This document shows, one piece after another, positions 48,531 to 59,365 of a stretch of DNA of 64,000 nucleotides. Both the position numbers and the translations under genes were made by a program. Under the pieces are notes generated by a model that was given only the letters and a program-made list of their open reading frames with translations, was not told where the DNA came from and made no database searches. The stretch is taken from assembly GCA_021186555.1 (NCBI GenBank), contig JAJKFL010000014.1, forward strand, positions 17,869,533 to 17,933,532, read 5' to 3'. This DNA comes from Reticulitermes speratus (lineage: Eukaryota > Arthropoda > Insecta > Blattodea > Rhinotermitidae). Within the stretch, counting starts at the first letter, position 1. The number at the start of each line of letters is the position of its first letter.

Positions 48531-49055
48531 AGGCAAACTTGTCAAACTCGTTAGTGCGTGCGGGCCGCGTTAAGCTAAGAGATTTGGATCGCAAAATTTT
48601 TAAAATAAATAGAAATGTATAGGACTGTAAAATACAACAATTCCATAAATACAAAAAATATATCAGTCATTAGTTATATTAAAATCGAAGATTTATAAAT
48701 CTACATTGTATTATCCGCTGTTACTATTCTAATATCTTCCCTCTAATCAGAATGTTTTCCAAAAGCTTAACATCTTCCATACGCACTTAACATATTGTGT
48801 CAGGTCTAAGTTTGGCGTTGATGTCTCTTTCGTTGCTGATGACAGATGTATATCTGCTAATTGTAAACATTCGGGACTCCTGTTTCTTTTTATGTGAGTG
48901 AAAGAATTGTTCACACAAATATTTGCTACCAAGCGTCGCACATATTCAGCAGAAAGTTGATAATTTTTAGAAATTTTTGCTTTGGTAGAGTAGGTGTCAA
49001 CTTTTGGTACTTCAGCATCGCTCAATGTTTCTTTTAGAACTGATCTGCTTTGCAA
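48531..49055 (-). mobile_element. hAT-type DNA transposon, 3' part with transposase C-terminus
   Basis: The left end, AACTTGTCAAACTCGTTAGT followed by GCGGGCCGCG, resembles the terminal region of hAT elements (GTGTCAAACTC with GCGGGCCGC just inside). On the minus strand, a 102-codon frame at 48747-49055 runs towards that end. Its segment NSFTHIKRNRSPECLQLADI plus HLSSATKETSTPNLDL parallels the hAT C-terminal dimerisation phrase (RS-LTD-HL-S-LRIATS-L-PD) at about residues 50-90. The N-terminal transposase, including the catalytic core, is not seen, and a SINE lies just beyond 49125. It is a decayed fragment. Confidence 0.45.
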
Positions 49056-49124
49056 TCATAGCAGTTTGTTTATACATGTTATAAAACTACAGGTCCAACT
49101 ATGACATGCCTATGCAGACACAGA

Positions 49125-49395
49125 CGGGAGGCGGAGGTATACCTCCAACCTATTCGCAACCTTGGCGCTAAAAGGGAGTGGGTAGTCAGCACCACGCCCC
49201 GGTCGCTTTACCGCCGGGAAAGACCCGGTACCCATTGTATAGGAGGCTGAGTGGGCCTCGGGACCATTCTGGACGGACGGACAAGTAAAATCTCGCCCCT
49301 ACCGAGATGGAATCCTCGGCCCCTCCAGGCCGTAGCGAGTCGCTATACGGAATACGCTATCACAGCCCTCTTGTACATGTAATATCGCCGTCAGA
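49125..49395 (-). mobile_element. SINE family E, near full length
   Basis: On the minus strand: a tRNA-like head (GATAGCGTATTCCGTATAGC, then GAGGATTCCATC) and a body with CAATGGGTACCGGGTC, CCCGGCGGTAAAGCGACCGG and GTGGTGCTGACTACCCACTC. It is the best-preserved body of the family here and served as reference for the copies at 917, 10560 and 41375. Confidence 0.6.
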
Positions 49396-50520
49396 ATTTG
49401 ATAGTGCAAACAAGGCAAATTTCACTTCACAAAGCATAAAATCTGTAAATCGGATTTCAAATTCGGCTGCAAGAAGTCCATTTTTTCTGTGTAACAAGTG
49501 AACAGTACATTTAACTCACGCAAATTAAATAATTACACATTCACAATGCCTCTTCTAAACACTCCCGTTCCAATGTAGGGTGTACGGAAATCCGTATTTG
49601 TTCCTTTTACACAGGTCTCGACAGAAATAGTACATGAGTCATCGAAACAGCCGATCATCCTAGACAGACTACGTGTGTGACTCGATTCTCCCTGTGATGG
49701 CCCGGTTTTCATTTCAGTTGTTTTCGATCTGCTGAAAAGTCAACAAGAAGATGAATGAGTAGAATATTTCACAATTCACTTCCTCTTTAGTTTATGGTGA
49801 CAGTATCAGGATGAAGAGTTCTCCAGAAGATGCGGTGTTTGATTATTGAGCCTTTAAAAGTTTATATAATGGAGATGGTTTTTCGCAGTTTTTCCCGCAA
49901 CAACTTGCTGTAAGCGATAGAATATATCAGATAAAAAAACTACATTTTAAATATTTTATGGTGGCCGATGAGTTTGCCTTCGCAGGAGACTTGGTCGATA
50001 TCCACTTCTACAAAAGTATCTCTCTGAAGGTATTTGGATCAGTCTGTTGACATCTGCGGGAGAGACAGGTCCAATGTGGGGATTTTATCGCTGAAATATA
50101 GCCGCATATAAAAACACAGGTTTCCGGATTGCTGCTGATACTGTGTAACTTACACAAAAGAAATTGTGCAGAACCGAAGATGAGAGATTACTGATCAGGT
50201 TAAAATATAGCAGCGCAACAGTCAGAACTGTTACACTTACATAAGTTATACTGGGTTGATGTTTAACGGCAACAACGCTGCACCTTTCCTTTCGGTACGA
50301 CGTTGGAGCTCTATGTCTTGGTTACCAAAATACAGTCATCTTCACTTGCCTTTCGTGCAAGCTATAGGAAATCGAAAAGTAATAGGACAGTATATTCGGA
50401 ATTCACCATGCATTACGAACCAAAAAGTCGTCTCTTAGTATACAGAAACATGCATCAGAAAAGAAGAAGCTCACAAAAGCGAATGTGATTGCACACATCT
50501 CCATTGTCCACTATACTCAC
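49396..50520. other. Non-coding stretch downstream of the candidate exon
   Basis: No gene or repeat recognised. If the 50521-50843 exon is real, this would be the start of its downstream intron, since it is transcribed from the minus strand. Confidence 0.35.
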
Positions 50521-50843
50521 TTGGAGATATGCCTGTTGAGCAGGCTCGTGGAGGGCAGTAGAGGGGACTGGGAGGGCGCGGGTCCCAGACTGCTGTAGTG
50601 ATCTGCTGGACCCAATTCGTCGCCTAGAAGAGGTCCGTGCGCCGGGTCTTGGAGTAGCATCTGGTGGGGCTTCACATCGGGACTCTCAGTTTCGCCCCCG
50701 TACATATGCGTCAACTCCATCTTGTCCACTGTCAACATAAACGGGACATGGAGCTGCTGCATTCCCAAAATACCTCCCTCCCATCGTGGGCTCGTCCTTT
50801 GTTTCAGTTGTGTATCACACTTTCGCTGCGAAGGTTTAGATGA
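50521..50843 (-). CDS. Candidate host protein-coding exon, gene unidentified
   Basis: A GC-rich island on the minus strand, open for 136 codons in an AT-rich setting. Reading stops only just past a consensus 5' splice site (TCCAA then GTGAGT, donor at 50520-50515). An acceptor-like CTCTCGGGCTGTCTTATGATTGTCAG context, polypyrimidine then CAG, ends at 50844 and gives the upstream boundary used here. Alternatively a first coding exon could begin at the ATG at 50762 (MQQLHVPFMLTVDKMEL). The peptide is Pro/Ser/Leu/His rich (HMYGGETESPDVKPHQMLL, then PSQSPLLPSTSLLNRHIS) and has no domain, signal peptide or membrane segment. It looks like a low-complexity N-terminal region of a regulatory protein, but that is a guess. 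The gene is not recognised. The exon ends in phase 2. Confidence 0.45.
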
Positions 50844-51345
50844 CTGACAATCATAAGACAGCCCGAGAGGACTACGAAGGAAGCAGTCCTGTTGTAATTT
50901 AAAATACTTGCTTAAGTTTCGCCTCACAGTGCCGAGTAGTCTTGGTCAAGTTAGATACTTCTGGAGTAATCTTCACAGGCCTACTTCGAGTTAACATCTA
51001 GGCCATGTTTATGAACGAAACTGCTTAATAATATGCATTAAGTCTCCAGTTCAATTCAACGGTCACATAAGCCAGGACCTTTTGAGGCAATACGCGTTAT
51101 TTCAAGTTAACGCCCTCGAAAATTTTAGCTCGAGTTAACTCCCGTCAGTTTAAATCGCAGTTTTTAGAAATAATACATCTTACTTCGCGATAACCTTCTC
51201 AGTCGAGTTCACAATAGCATTCCCGAATGTAACGCCTCTAGATTTAGTTACTCTATCAGGTTAGGTAGATCACACCCGAACTAGGCCCGCTACTGCACAC
51301 ACTCTTCCCTTCAGATTAGCCAGAGCCTTCTGTTATTTCAAAATA
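50844..51345. other. Stretch upstream of the candidate exon with recurring GAGTTAAC words
   Basis: Words close to TCGAGTTAACT recur (near 50986, 51096, 51131) and again beyond the MITE (51851, 52231). No gene or known repeat explains them. Confidence 0.3.
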
Positions 51346-51798
51346 CAGTGGAAGCTGGTTTATCCGGCAACTGCGGGACCAAAAGGTTGCCGGATATCGC
51401 AGTTTTCCGGCATTTATACTGTTACAGTTAATGTGTATCTTTGTGTAGGCTGCAACCTCATGGACAGACCAAACCATTTAATTTATCACTTGATATCCTG
51501 TCCTGTTTTTCCCGCTGCACTTTCCATTCCACTTCGTCACTACTTAACGGAAAGTGCTGTATATAATCAAAAAACAAAAAGACACCAAGACACACATTTT
51601 GCTAACGCTCTCTTAACTATTCGCTTACGCAATTTTACCCCGTAAATAGTCTTTGTTGAACAACGTTTGCTTTTGGACTCTCAGAATCGGTATTCAGTGC
51701 TGCAGTAAGTGGAACAAAGAAATATAATGGGCCTCTGTAAATTTTCGGTTAGTAGAGCTTTCCGAGTCATCCAGTGCCGAATAAACCAGCGTTTACAG
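51346..51798. mobile_element. pogo/Tigger-like MITE, 453 bp
   Basis: The left terminus is CAGTGGAAGCTGGTTTATCC followed by GGCA. The right terminus, reverse complemented, is CTGTAAACGCTGGTTTATTC followed by GGCA. TA dinucleotides flank both ends (51344-51345 and 51799-51800). Target choice TA and the CAGT-G-A---GGTTTAT-CGGCA terminus fit the pogo/Tigger branch of Tc1-mariner transposons. The interior is too short for a transposase, and a 70-codon frame inside is not one, so it is a non-autonomous copy. Confidence 0.7.
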
Positions 51799-51914
51799 TA
51801 ATTCATCGGCAGGTTACGCACACATTCCAAATTAGGACATCTTACACAGAGTTAACTGCTTCGATCAGGTTAGTGACAGTATTCCCGACTAAAACAACCT
51901 AAAGATTAAGCTAT

Positions 51915-52170
51915 CCTTCTGCATGCCATGAAGATGTATGGGGGAGTGAAGTTATAGCTCCACTCATTCTTAACCTATGTACTAGATGGAGGTGAGTTGT
52001 CAAATTTTCACCCCGGCCGCTCTGTCCCTGGGGAAGGAGCTCCCAGCACGAATTGCATGGAACGCTGGGCCGCCCTAGAGTCAATCTGGATGCTCTCGAA
52101 AAGACGAACCACGATTCCTCGGTCTTCAAACTCGCAGACTAGTCAGTATACCAACTACACTATCCTGGCT
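51915..52170 (-). mobile_element. SINE family E, full-length head
   Basis: On the minus strand the head reads CCAGGATAGTGTAGTTGGTA, then GAAGACCGAGGAATCGTGGT, with A-box-like TAGTGTAGTTGG. The body passes through GAGCGGCCGGGGTGAAAATT and ends near TCACTCCCCCATACATC. It shows that family E has a tRNA-like head. Confidence 0.6.
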
Positions 52171-53725
52171 TCTTAGAAAAATATATACGTAATTATAAAT
52201 CGACTTAATTTTTTTGAATAAAGCACCTTACATCGAACTAACTGCCTACGTTAAATTAGCTACGGCACTGACATATGCACGTAAGTTGCGTTACTCCAGT
52301 TACGTCTGTAAGTCAGATTACAATAAACATTCTCGAAAAGTACGACACTTTAGTTCGAGATAACCCATCGGCAACAAATAGAGAAATATGTCACTGTTAT
52401 AATTTTAGAAAATATCTTCAATTTTATCACCGAAACGTTGTTGTCTGTCTCCGATTCACGATTCAGTTGCGAATATCGGTATGATAAGCACACGTTGACA
52501 AATTTCATAAAAGTACGTCATTAAACAATCCTCACACTTTATCGTATCAGTAACGTAAATGTGCCGGACTGGTGCTCGGTTACTTCCGTTCTATGTAAGG
52601 TCTAGAAACTTTGTTTGGCAATGGATATTTTAAAACTATTTTGCCACTACGGCCAAGGACTTTTTTAAGGGAACTTTAGAAGAAAATTTTAAACGTGTAA
52701 AATAAATATTTACTTCTGATTTTGATGGGGTAGATAGAAAACATTTTACATAAATAAGTATATCAAATTTGGTATGGTGACTAGTAAGCTATATTTACAG
52801 ATTTTTTATGAATATTTTGACTTCCTAAATTATAGCAAGTGTTGAATTGCTTCACAAGGCGTGGATAAGTACAGTAAGTGCCATGAATCAGGCTTTAAGT
52901 TCTCCACCATGCTTATTCCCTTAAAGTTAATTATACTTGTAGAAAACAATATAATATAGTAAACGTTTTAACGTAGCATTGCAGAGCAAATAAAATATTT
53001 ATCGACGTGATAATTTTTTAGTTATATTGAGGTGTGCCATCTTCTTCTCCTGAACTGTTGATTGTTTACACAGATGACAAGTGTTTACTATGAATGCTTC
53101 TTTTTTTATTGGTATTGACTACTAGGCCTGTATAAATACATTGCATAAACTCTTTTGACATTTGAAGGAGAAACTTTTACATTTCCCAACTCCACCTACG
53201 ATTTCCACAGATAGCGCTTCTTTTGAGGCCCTGTTACACATTAGAGCCCTTGAGAGTTACTTGAAGTAAGAGTTCCACGGAATACTCCTATGGACGTCAC
53301 AAGTAATTCTTGAAAGATAGCTGGGTAGAATAAGCGATCATGTTACCTAGAGATAACGTTTTATCGGCAAAGATTAAAGCTAAACCTCGATTGAAACTGA
53401 GTTTTTCTCGTTTTTCTCGCCTGCTTTGTAACGGCAGATTGTTTTCGACAATCATTGTCACCTGGCGCACGTATCCGTAAATAGAACTATGACGTGCAAT
53501 GTCGCGACAGAATAACAACATAATTTCAACTCGTAGGTTTTTATTTCTGCGTATACTGAGATACATAACAATACTTAACTTGTCTACCATAGTACTTCTT
53601 AATGTCCATAACACGGGCAACAGGTAATCAGGTATATTATTTAAACATAATACTGAAAATCGTATGCAATCCTGATGCAATGTAACGTATTCTTGATACG
53701 AGGGAGAAAGGAAAGAAGATACTGG
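52171..53725. other. AT-rich DNA, no recognised gene
   Basis: The 162-codon minus frame at 53297-53785 starts inside the (ATC)n array, which gives its Met run, and is otherwise unrecognised, so it is not called. Confidence 0.4.
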
Positions 53726-53727
53726 CG

Positions 53728-53782
53728 TCGTCGTCATCATCATCATCATCATCATTATCTTCATCATGATCATCATCATGAA
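53728..53782. repeat. (ATC)n microsatellite
   Basis: A run of ATC units, then an imperfect continuation with TTC and GATC interruptions. Confidence 0.9.
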
Positions 53783-54304
53783 CATTATCAGCGCCTTTCA
53801 CTTGGCCAGTTCAGGTTACAAGAATTATGACTAATGTCAGCATCCTTACTGGCATCTTCTGCCTTTCAATTTGTTTTGAAAGAGCAGCTTCTGGATTCGA
53901 GTTAGGTTATTCTTTCCATCCGTTGTAGCTTCACCCAGGAGGCCTCACCGAGTACAGGGTAAAGCGCTGTGCCAACCCAGTTGGTGTATACGAAAGTTCG
54001 GACTGCATGTTAGAAAGTGGTTTCAGATACTGACTGAAGGGATAAAACTCAAAACCACGTTGGATGGAACACTGCACTGATTGAACATGTAACGCAAAAT
54101 CTGGACCACGCTTCTATAAGTAGAGTTATGTATCTCTTCAATAGGCCCTTAAAGTCCAGTGGTAAGTATATGCACCGCCATATTTCACACTACAAAATCT
54201 GCATTTTTCCCACACACTTTATTGATATGTGATATGTGATTCTTATAACAAAGAGCCATTGTTTCCCTGAACAGCTTTCACCGATTGGTCTTAACTAATG
54301 GAAG

Positions 54305-54582
54305 GCCGTGCCATGGCTCAAGCGGTTAGTCGCCTTCCTCTCACCGCGGAGGCCCGGGTTCGATCGCGGCTCAGTCCATGTGGGATTTGTGGTGGACAAA
54401 GTGGCACTGGGACAGGTTTTTCCCCGAGTACTTCGGTTTTCCTCTGTCAATTTCATTCCACCGGGGCTCCGTTACGCGGAAAAACGAAAAAACTAATCAC
54501 CTTCATCATAGGGTTGTACAATAAGCCTCAAGGCTGCAGTGCGCCCGTAGCATCTGCTGTGGGGCTCTTCACCACAAAAAAA
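54305..54582 (+). mobile_element. SINE family A, full length, perfect 12-bp target duplication
   Basis: The head GCCGTGCCATGGCTCAAGCG includes the A-box (TGGCTCAAGCGG). The B-box is GGGTTCGATCGC. The body has TGTGGGATTTGTGGTGGACA, CCCCGAGTACTTCGGTTTTC, an internal AAAACGAAAAAAC, CAATAAGCCTCAAGGCTGCA, and an A-tail. The identical AACTAATGGAAG flanks both sides (54293-54304 and 54583-54594). The perfect duplication and close match to 38980 suggest a relatively recent insertion. The element has no coding function and depends on LINE enzymes. Confidence 0.95.
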
Positions 54583-54594
54583 AACTAATGGAAG

Positions 54595-56264
54595 CACACT
54601 GTGTTCTTTGCAATGTACAAAATAAAATTTTACATGTAATGTAGGTTAAGTTCAGCCTTAAGAGTGTTAATTACCAGTGCAAGGCCATTTTATACTGCAG
54701 TATTCGCACGTGTCGCCCACGAATGACGGCTATGTAACTCCTAAAATGAAATGTAGTCGTATGACGATGCACAGGGAGTACTGAGGGAAGTGCAAATAGG
54801 CGGTCGTTGTATAATTTAAGGTAGTTTTGCTATCCAGGAATTTGCTTCGAGACACCGAGTACAACCACGAGAAATGTCAATTAAATGTAGTGGTAACTCG
54901 GCCGAGATTTGCAACCCACATCTCCATCATGCCCTCAGTGTTACCAGCACACCAACATGAGGAAGTATTACCCGAATGTCTCATCACCTTCATTATAGAA
55001 GCCCGCCATCGAAACGTATGGAATTACAAACGTAATATCTGAGAGCAGTGTGAGAGTATTGGGTAAGTTTGAACACTGATAAGCACGGCTGATTGACATG
55101 AAAACGTAACGGTTTCTACGCGGTGGGGATGAGCTGGCTCAGGCAAACATTGCGACTGATAACGGATTCTGAATCCATACATTTTGCAACACGGTATATA
55201 TTATATATATATATATATATATCACGGTTGGACAAGCAGCCGAACACTACAACTCCTCAAACTTTAAATCTCTATATAGCTTATATTTCTACAATTTAAT
55301 GAAGCATTTCTGCTTACGCATAATCCTCACTGCTAGATATTCCTACTTCGTTATCAATTAGCCAGATACGCCTAAATAATAAAGACAAACATTCACACAG
55401 TGTACATATTTCTAACTGACAACACAGAGCTTTTTACTCGTATAGCTTCTTTTAACTGTTAGAAGTTTAGGCTTCTGTACTCCCCCAGTTTATTTTAACA
55501 TGTGGGGTTGTAGAAAGTATTTATGAATGCTGCGTCACTCGGGATTTGTTAGGTGAACTATCATAGTGTGGAAATCTATTAAGTTACCATAATCAGCGAC
55601 AACTTCATTATTTGGAGTCTGCAGAAATCCTGCATTCTAAATATTTGACACAAAAATGAGGCCGAGCTGGTGCAGTGACTTCTCCATCATTCAAGTAGGC
55701 AGGCAAACTAAGATACAGGGTTCACATTTTTAACACCGTCAGTCTTAAAGGAACAGACTGCGTAGGGCTTTAAGGTAAACAGCGTGTTAAATTCATGAAA
55801 GCGGGAGGAATAATATTAATTACTTTCATGACTTGCTGGCACTGTGTCCGCTTGTCAGGGGACAGCATTAGAATCATAACTGTTCCTGACCAGTAAAAAT
55901 TGTTAATTAGGGTAAAGATTGTTCCATTTCATGTACTAACGGCTTCAGTCTCCTGTAGGCAAATACATTTATTGCAGATACAGGAGAAGAACGTCAAATG
56001 CACACTTCGGGATGGAATTAAAAGCCATGCGTTTCTTTACTGATGACGTCTGCCTAGTTGTGTGCCACAAATCAAGTGGACAATCGGTAGAGGACACGGC
56101 GATGTCAACTGTCCATGCGTAAGTTTACGTAAACCTGTTTTATGTTACTAATTTCATCCATATCAGCGAAGTTTATACAAGCACTCTACAGGGTACGGAA
56201 TATGGACTGATGGTCAGAAGCACCCCTAATTTAAGGCAACTGTCTCTCAGATAATACATGCAAT
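54595..56264. other. AT-rich DNA, no recognised gene
   Basis: Includes a (TA)n tract at 55197-55222. Nothing else is supported. Confidence 0.4.
55197..55222. repeat. (TA)n microsatellite
   Basis: About a dozen TA units with one phase shift. Confidence 0.9.
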
Positions 56265-56512
56265 GCCGATCCCAGTGGCCGCGCGGTCTTAGGTTTGGAT
56301 CTGCGGCCTCTCGCTTGCTGCGATTGCGGGTTCGAATCCTGCGGATGGCATGGATGTCTGTCTCTTGCGACTGTTATGTGTTGTCAGGTAGAGATCTCTT
56401 CGACGGGCCGATCCCTCGTCCAGAGGAGTCCTACCGCGTGTGGTGTGTCTGTGGTCGCGGAACCTCAACAATGAGGCCTTGGCCGACTAGGGCTGTCGAG
56501 GCATGAAAAAAA
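56265..56512 (+). mobile_element. tRNA-derived SINE (family C), with A-tail
   Basis: The head CCGATCCCAGTGGCCGCGCG, with GGTCTTAGGTTTGG in the A-box position, is followed by B-box CGGGTTCGAATCC. The body contains GTTGTCAGGTAGAGATCTCT and CGTCCAGAGGAGTCCTACCG and ends GGGCTGTCGAGGCATG plus a short A-tail. The minus-strand copy at 62300-62566 has the same parts in the same order. A target duplication was not found. Confidence 0.85.
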
Positions 56513-57576
56513 ATTCACCTGAATTTTTAAGGTAGTGATAGAATTTGATGATGATTATAATGATAATAATAATGATCTTAGTTCTAAACGAAGCTTAAAG
56601 ATTCGGTTCTTATGGCTCGGTAAGACGTTCTTTGTAGAACTATATGAATCCTTTTCACGATACACAGCTTCCGCTTGTAGCCTTCAAATTACAGCAGTAA
56701 TTTTCCCGTGCTATGAACACAGCAGAGTATCCGGACGTGGCATCATCAGTGGCATCAGTCTTTGTGTTAGAAAAAATTATGTTCTTCGCCCAGGTCAGAG
56801 TCCGTGTGCTCCAGGATTAATTGTTATTGTTGTGTAAGTATTAATTGTACTGATGACGGAAAAGATAATACTTTGAAACTGAAGTATTTCATGGCTTTTA
56901 TTAAACTGACAAACAAGGAGTTCTTGGAATTCTGATCGATCGTCCACGTAATGACTGGGAGATAAGAACAGCTATATATTCGGTTTTGTTGGTTCAGAAG
57001 GTGATATTTTACCTGCGCAATTTATGTAGCACAAAATGAACCCTGTGGTTGATTGGTGGCTGTGTAGAGGTGTTGAAGGTTATGGAATGAATCAACCACA
57101 CCATATTGCCAGGATCTAACGGGACATTCGCCTTCAAAGCGTCAGGTTAACCGGTGACGAGCTGAGTCTCAAACCGGTAGTATGCCGACTGTAAATCATA
57201 TATGTGCTAATCCCTCATTACTTAGTTTCTGTAATTCAAACTAATATCTAATGTTTTAATAAACAGTAAACAGTTTTAATTTAAGGTTTATATATTTATT
57301 ACAATCTAATCTCCACGAATATTAGATAACGAACACAACGGGGTAATCTTCTCCCCTAGAAGCTTATAGTCGCCGAGGTTGTCAACGAAGTCCGTACAGT
57401 CATGCACCAGAAAATTCATTAATTTACTCTTCGGAAAGGGCATGACACTAGAATCTATCCTGAACCACCTTAACGTTATTTTTCCATCTACGACTAGGTT
57501 TCTAAAGTGATCTTTTCTCTGCAGATTATATAGCTAATATTTTGCCTGTATGTCTAAAACCACATCCGTACTCTTT
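56513..57576. other. AT-rich DNA, no recognised gene
   Basis: Begins with AAT/GAT-rich simple sequence near 56545-56575. The 100-codon frame there starts in that simple sequence. Confidence 0.4.
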
Positions 57577-57745
57577 GTGCCATGGCTCGGGCCGATGGTC
57601 GCAAGCCAATAACCGTGGAGATACGGGTTCAATCCCAGGCCAGTCCATGCGGGATTTGTGACGAAGAAAGTGGCACAGGGGCAGGTTTTTCTCCGAGTAT
57701 TTCCGTTTTACCCCGTCACCATCATTCCTTCGGTGCGCCATACTC
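57577..57745 (+). mobile_element. SINE family A, diverged 5' half
   Basis: GTGCCATGGCTCGGGCCGAT, B-box GGGTTCAATCCC, CCATGCGGGATTTGTG, CAGGGGCAGGTTTTTC and TCCGAGTATTTCCGTTTTAC follow the family A order. The distal half and tail are missing. More diverged than the 54305 copy. Confidence 0.8.
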
Positions 57746-58091
57746 GTGTTTCATACATATAACACCGACGCTACAGAATCATAGCAATTGACAGCGTCGC
57801 TAAATAAAACACACTTCTCTGTCATCCATGCTACATGGCCTGTCTATCTAGTCCTCCTTTACTTCATTATCCTACTAATATTTAGCGCAGATTGCTACAA
57901 ATTATGAAGCAGCTCATTAAGTGGGTTTCTACTGCCTCTTGCTACGTTACTTCCCTTCGGTCCAAAAGATTTTCTCAAAACCCTGTCCTTGAGCATCTTC
58001 AATTTATTAAATAAGAGGTCATCACGGTTATGTCTATGAAGAATTCTGTCTATGGGCTGTGACACGTGTAGTCTCGTAGAAACTTAGAGGT

Positions 58092-58149
58092 TTCGAAAGA
58101 ACCCGCTGCCTCCATATTCAGGACAGAAGAGGCGGCAGGTTCCTTCGAA
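58092..58149. repeat. Hairpin of two inverted repeat F cores
   Basis: Arms at 58092-58112 and 58129-58149 are reverse complements at 18 of 21 positions, with a 16-nt loop. On a minus-strand transcript two of the three mismatches become G-U pairs. The left arm is a minus-strand copy and the right arm a plus-strand copy of the repeat F core (GGAGGC-GC-GGTTC-TTCGAA). See the finding for interpretation. Confidence 0.65.
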
Positions 58150-59064
58150 GCGTCTCAGTTCAAGTTCTTGTCTGAGGAAATGTAACAAACTAATGTTACG
58201 AGTTGTTACACAGTGCTCCTGACGTGGACACATTCGCCGATGCATGCATGAAAGGATTTAATAATTTTAGTTATTTTGTCTTTCATCGTGTACTTAGTAG
58301 CCCGTAGTATAATATACAACCATTAAAGTACAGATCAAATCTTTATATAAATTACTTATTTTTAATTCCTACGCGCTTCGGTCAACTGAATATCATGGAG
58401 GCGATGTACTCGTATGTAATATACAATATTAACTGCATAAGGTTATATCATTGTTTCTTCAAGTAATTCTGTTGATCTTTTAAAGTACCTTTTAAGTTAC
58501 TGTACCCTATTGAGTAACCATTACATGCTTGTCCGGCATACACGTTTCTCTTGTTATAACTAAGATTACTTATTGTTTAATAGCAATAGATTAAAAGCAA
58601 ATATTAACAAGTCAGTCCCAAGTTAATTAGAATATAGTTAACTAGTTTTGTGTATCTGCAAGCCTACATGTATTAGCCAGCCATTTTAAACACTTTGTAT
58701 TCTTACACTGTGTGTATTGGTTTAATTCAGTTTAATAAAGCTGTCTGTCTTGCACAGTACTCAGTTTGTGTCTCACTGACGTTTTCCTTGTAATATATCA
58801 AAGAGGCAGATGTGTAAAATACACAAAGCTTAGAGGCTTCGAAAATTTACCAGTTGAAGATAAAAGAAAATGTGAGCCCATATTCAAGAACACATACATT
58901 CTCGAAGTTTAAGCAGTTTAAATATAAGAACAGCTTTCTGCCTTTCAGTTCAAAGTCGCTGTCTTTCCGGCTACTATTTGAAGACCTCAAGATGAAAAAT
59001 ATAACTTACAAGACTATAATTGTACCTGCCATTTGGTTCTAGCGCAAAATTTGTCTCCCTCCTC
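58150..59064. other. AT-rich DNA, no recognised gene
   Basis: No gene or repeat supported beyond a possible short extension of repeat F to about 58190. Confidence 0.4.
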
Positions 59065-59365
59065 CCTTAGGGAAGAACTTCAAAGTGAGGTGCTTCAGAA
59101 CAGGGCGCTGCAAGGAATATTTGGGCTTAAGACAGACGAAGTAAGAGGATGAAGAAGAAATTCTATTAAAGAGAAGCCTAAGGTGTTTAAATTCTTCACA
59201 CAATAATTTTAAAGTAATCAAATGTGGAAGATCGGATGGAACCTGCAGCATGGAAGGGGCAGCTTAGTCAATGAAGCTGAGAGGATACCATTAGAAAACT
59301 AAACTAACTAGTGAGGTAAGAGGTGTGAGGTTCTGGACTGGATTAATCTGGATCTGCGTAAGGTC
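59065..59365 (+). mobile_element. RTE-like LINE 3' fragment, sense strand
   Basis: Sense translation begins LREELQSEVLQNRALQGIFG, then LKTDEV, which is the RTE family block just before the C-terminal part ([19 protein letters not shown] at the matching place). The following part is decayed (GGAAGATCGGATGGAACCTG) but ends with TGGACTGGATTAATCTGG, the antisense of the phrase in the long RTE. Frame-broken and 5' truncated. Confidence 0.65.

Larger units (their letters stand above)
44421..48532. other. About 4.1 kb of mostly AT-rich DNA, no recognised gene
   Basis: Two GC-richer patches (45830-46110 and 47330-47640) do not match any element here. Frames at 46166-46369 and 46751-46984 look random. 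Confidence 0.4.

Noticed and set aside
53297-53785. 162-codon minus-strand frame with an N-terminal Met run
   Set aside because: The start is the (ATC)n microsatellite read in one frame. The rest has no recognisable features and sits in AT-rich DNA.
54298-54588. 96-codon plus-strand frame
   Set aside because: It lies inside SINE A. The parallel frame in the 38980 copy shows it is repeat sequence.
56265-56340. Possible tRNA gene with a good GGTTCGAATCC box
   Set aside because: A second copy with the same body lies at 62300-62566 with an A-tail and target duplication, so it is a SINE.
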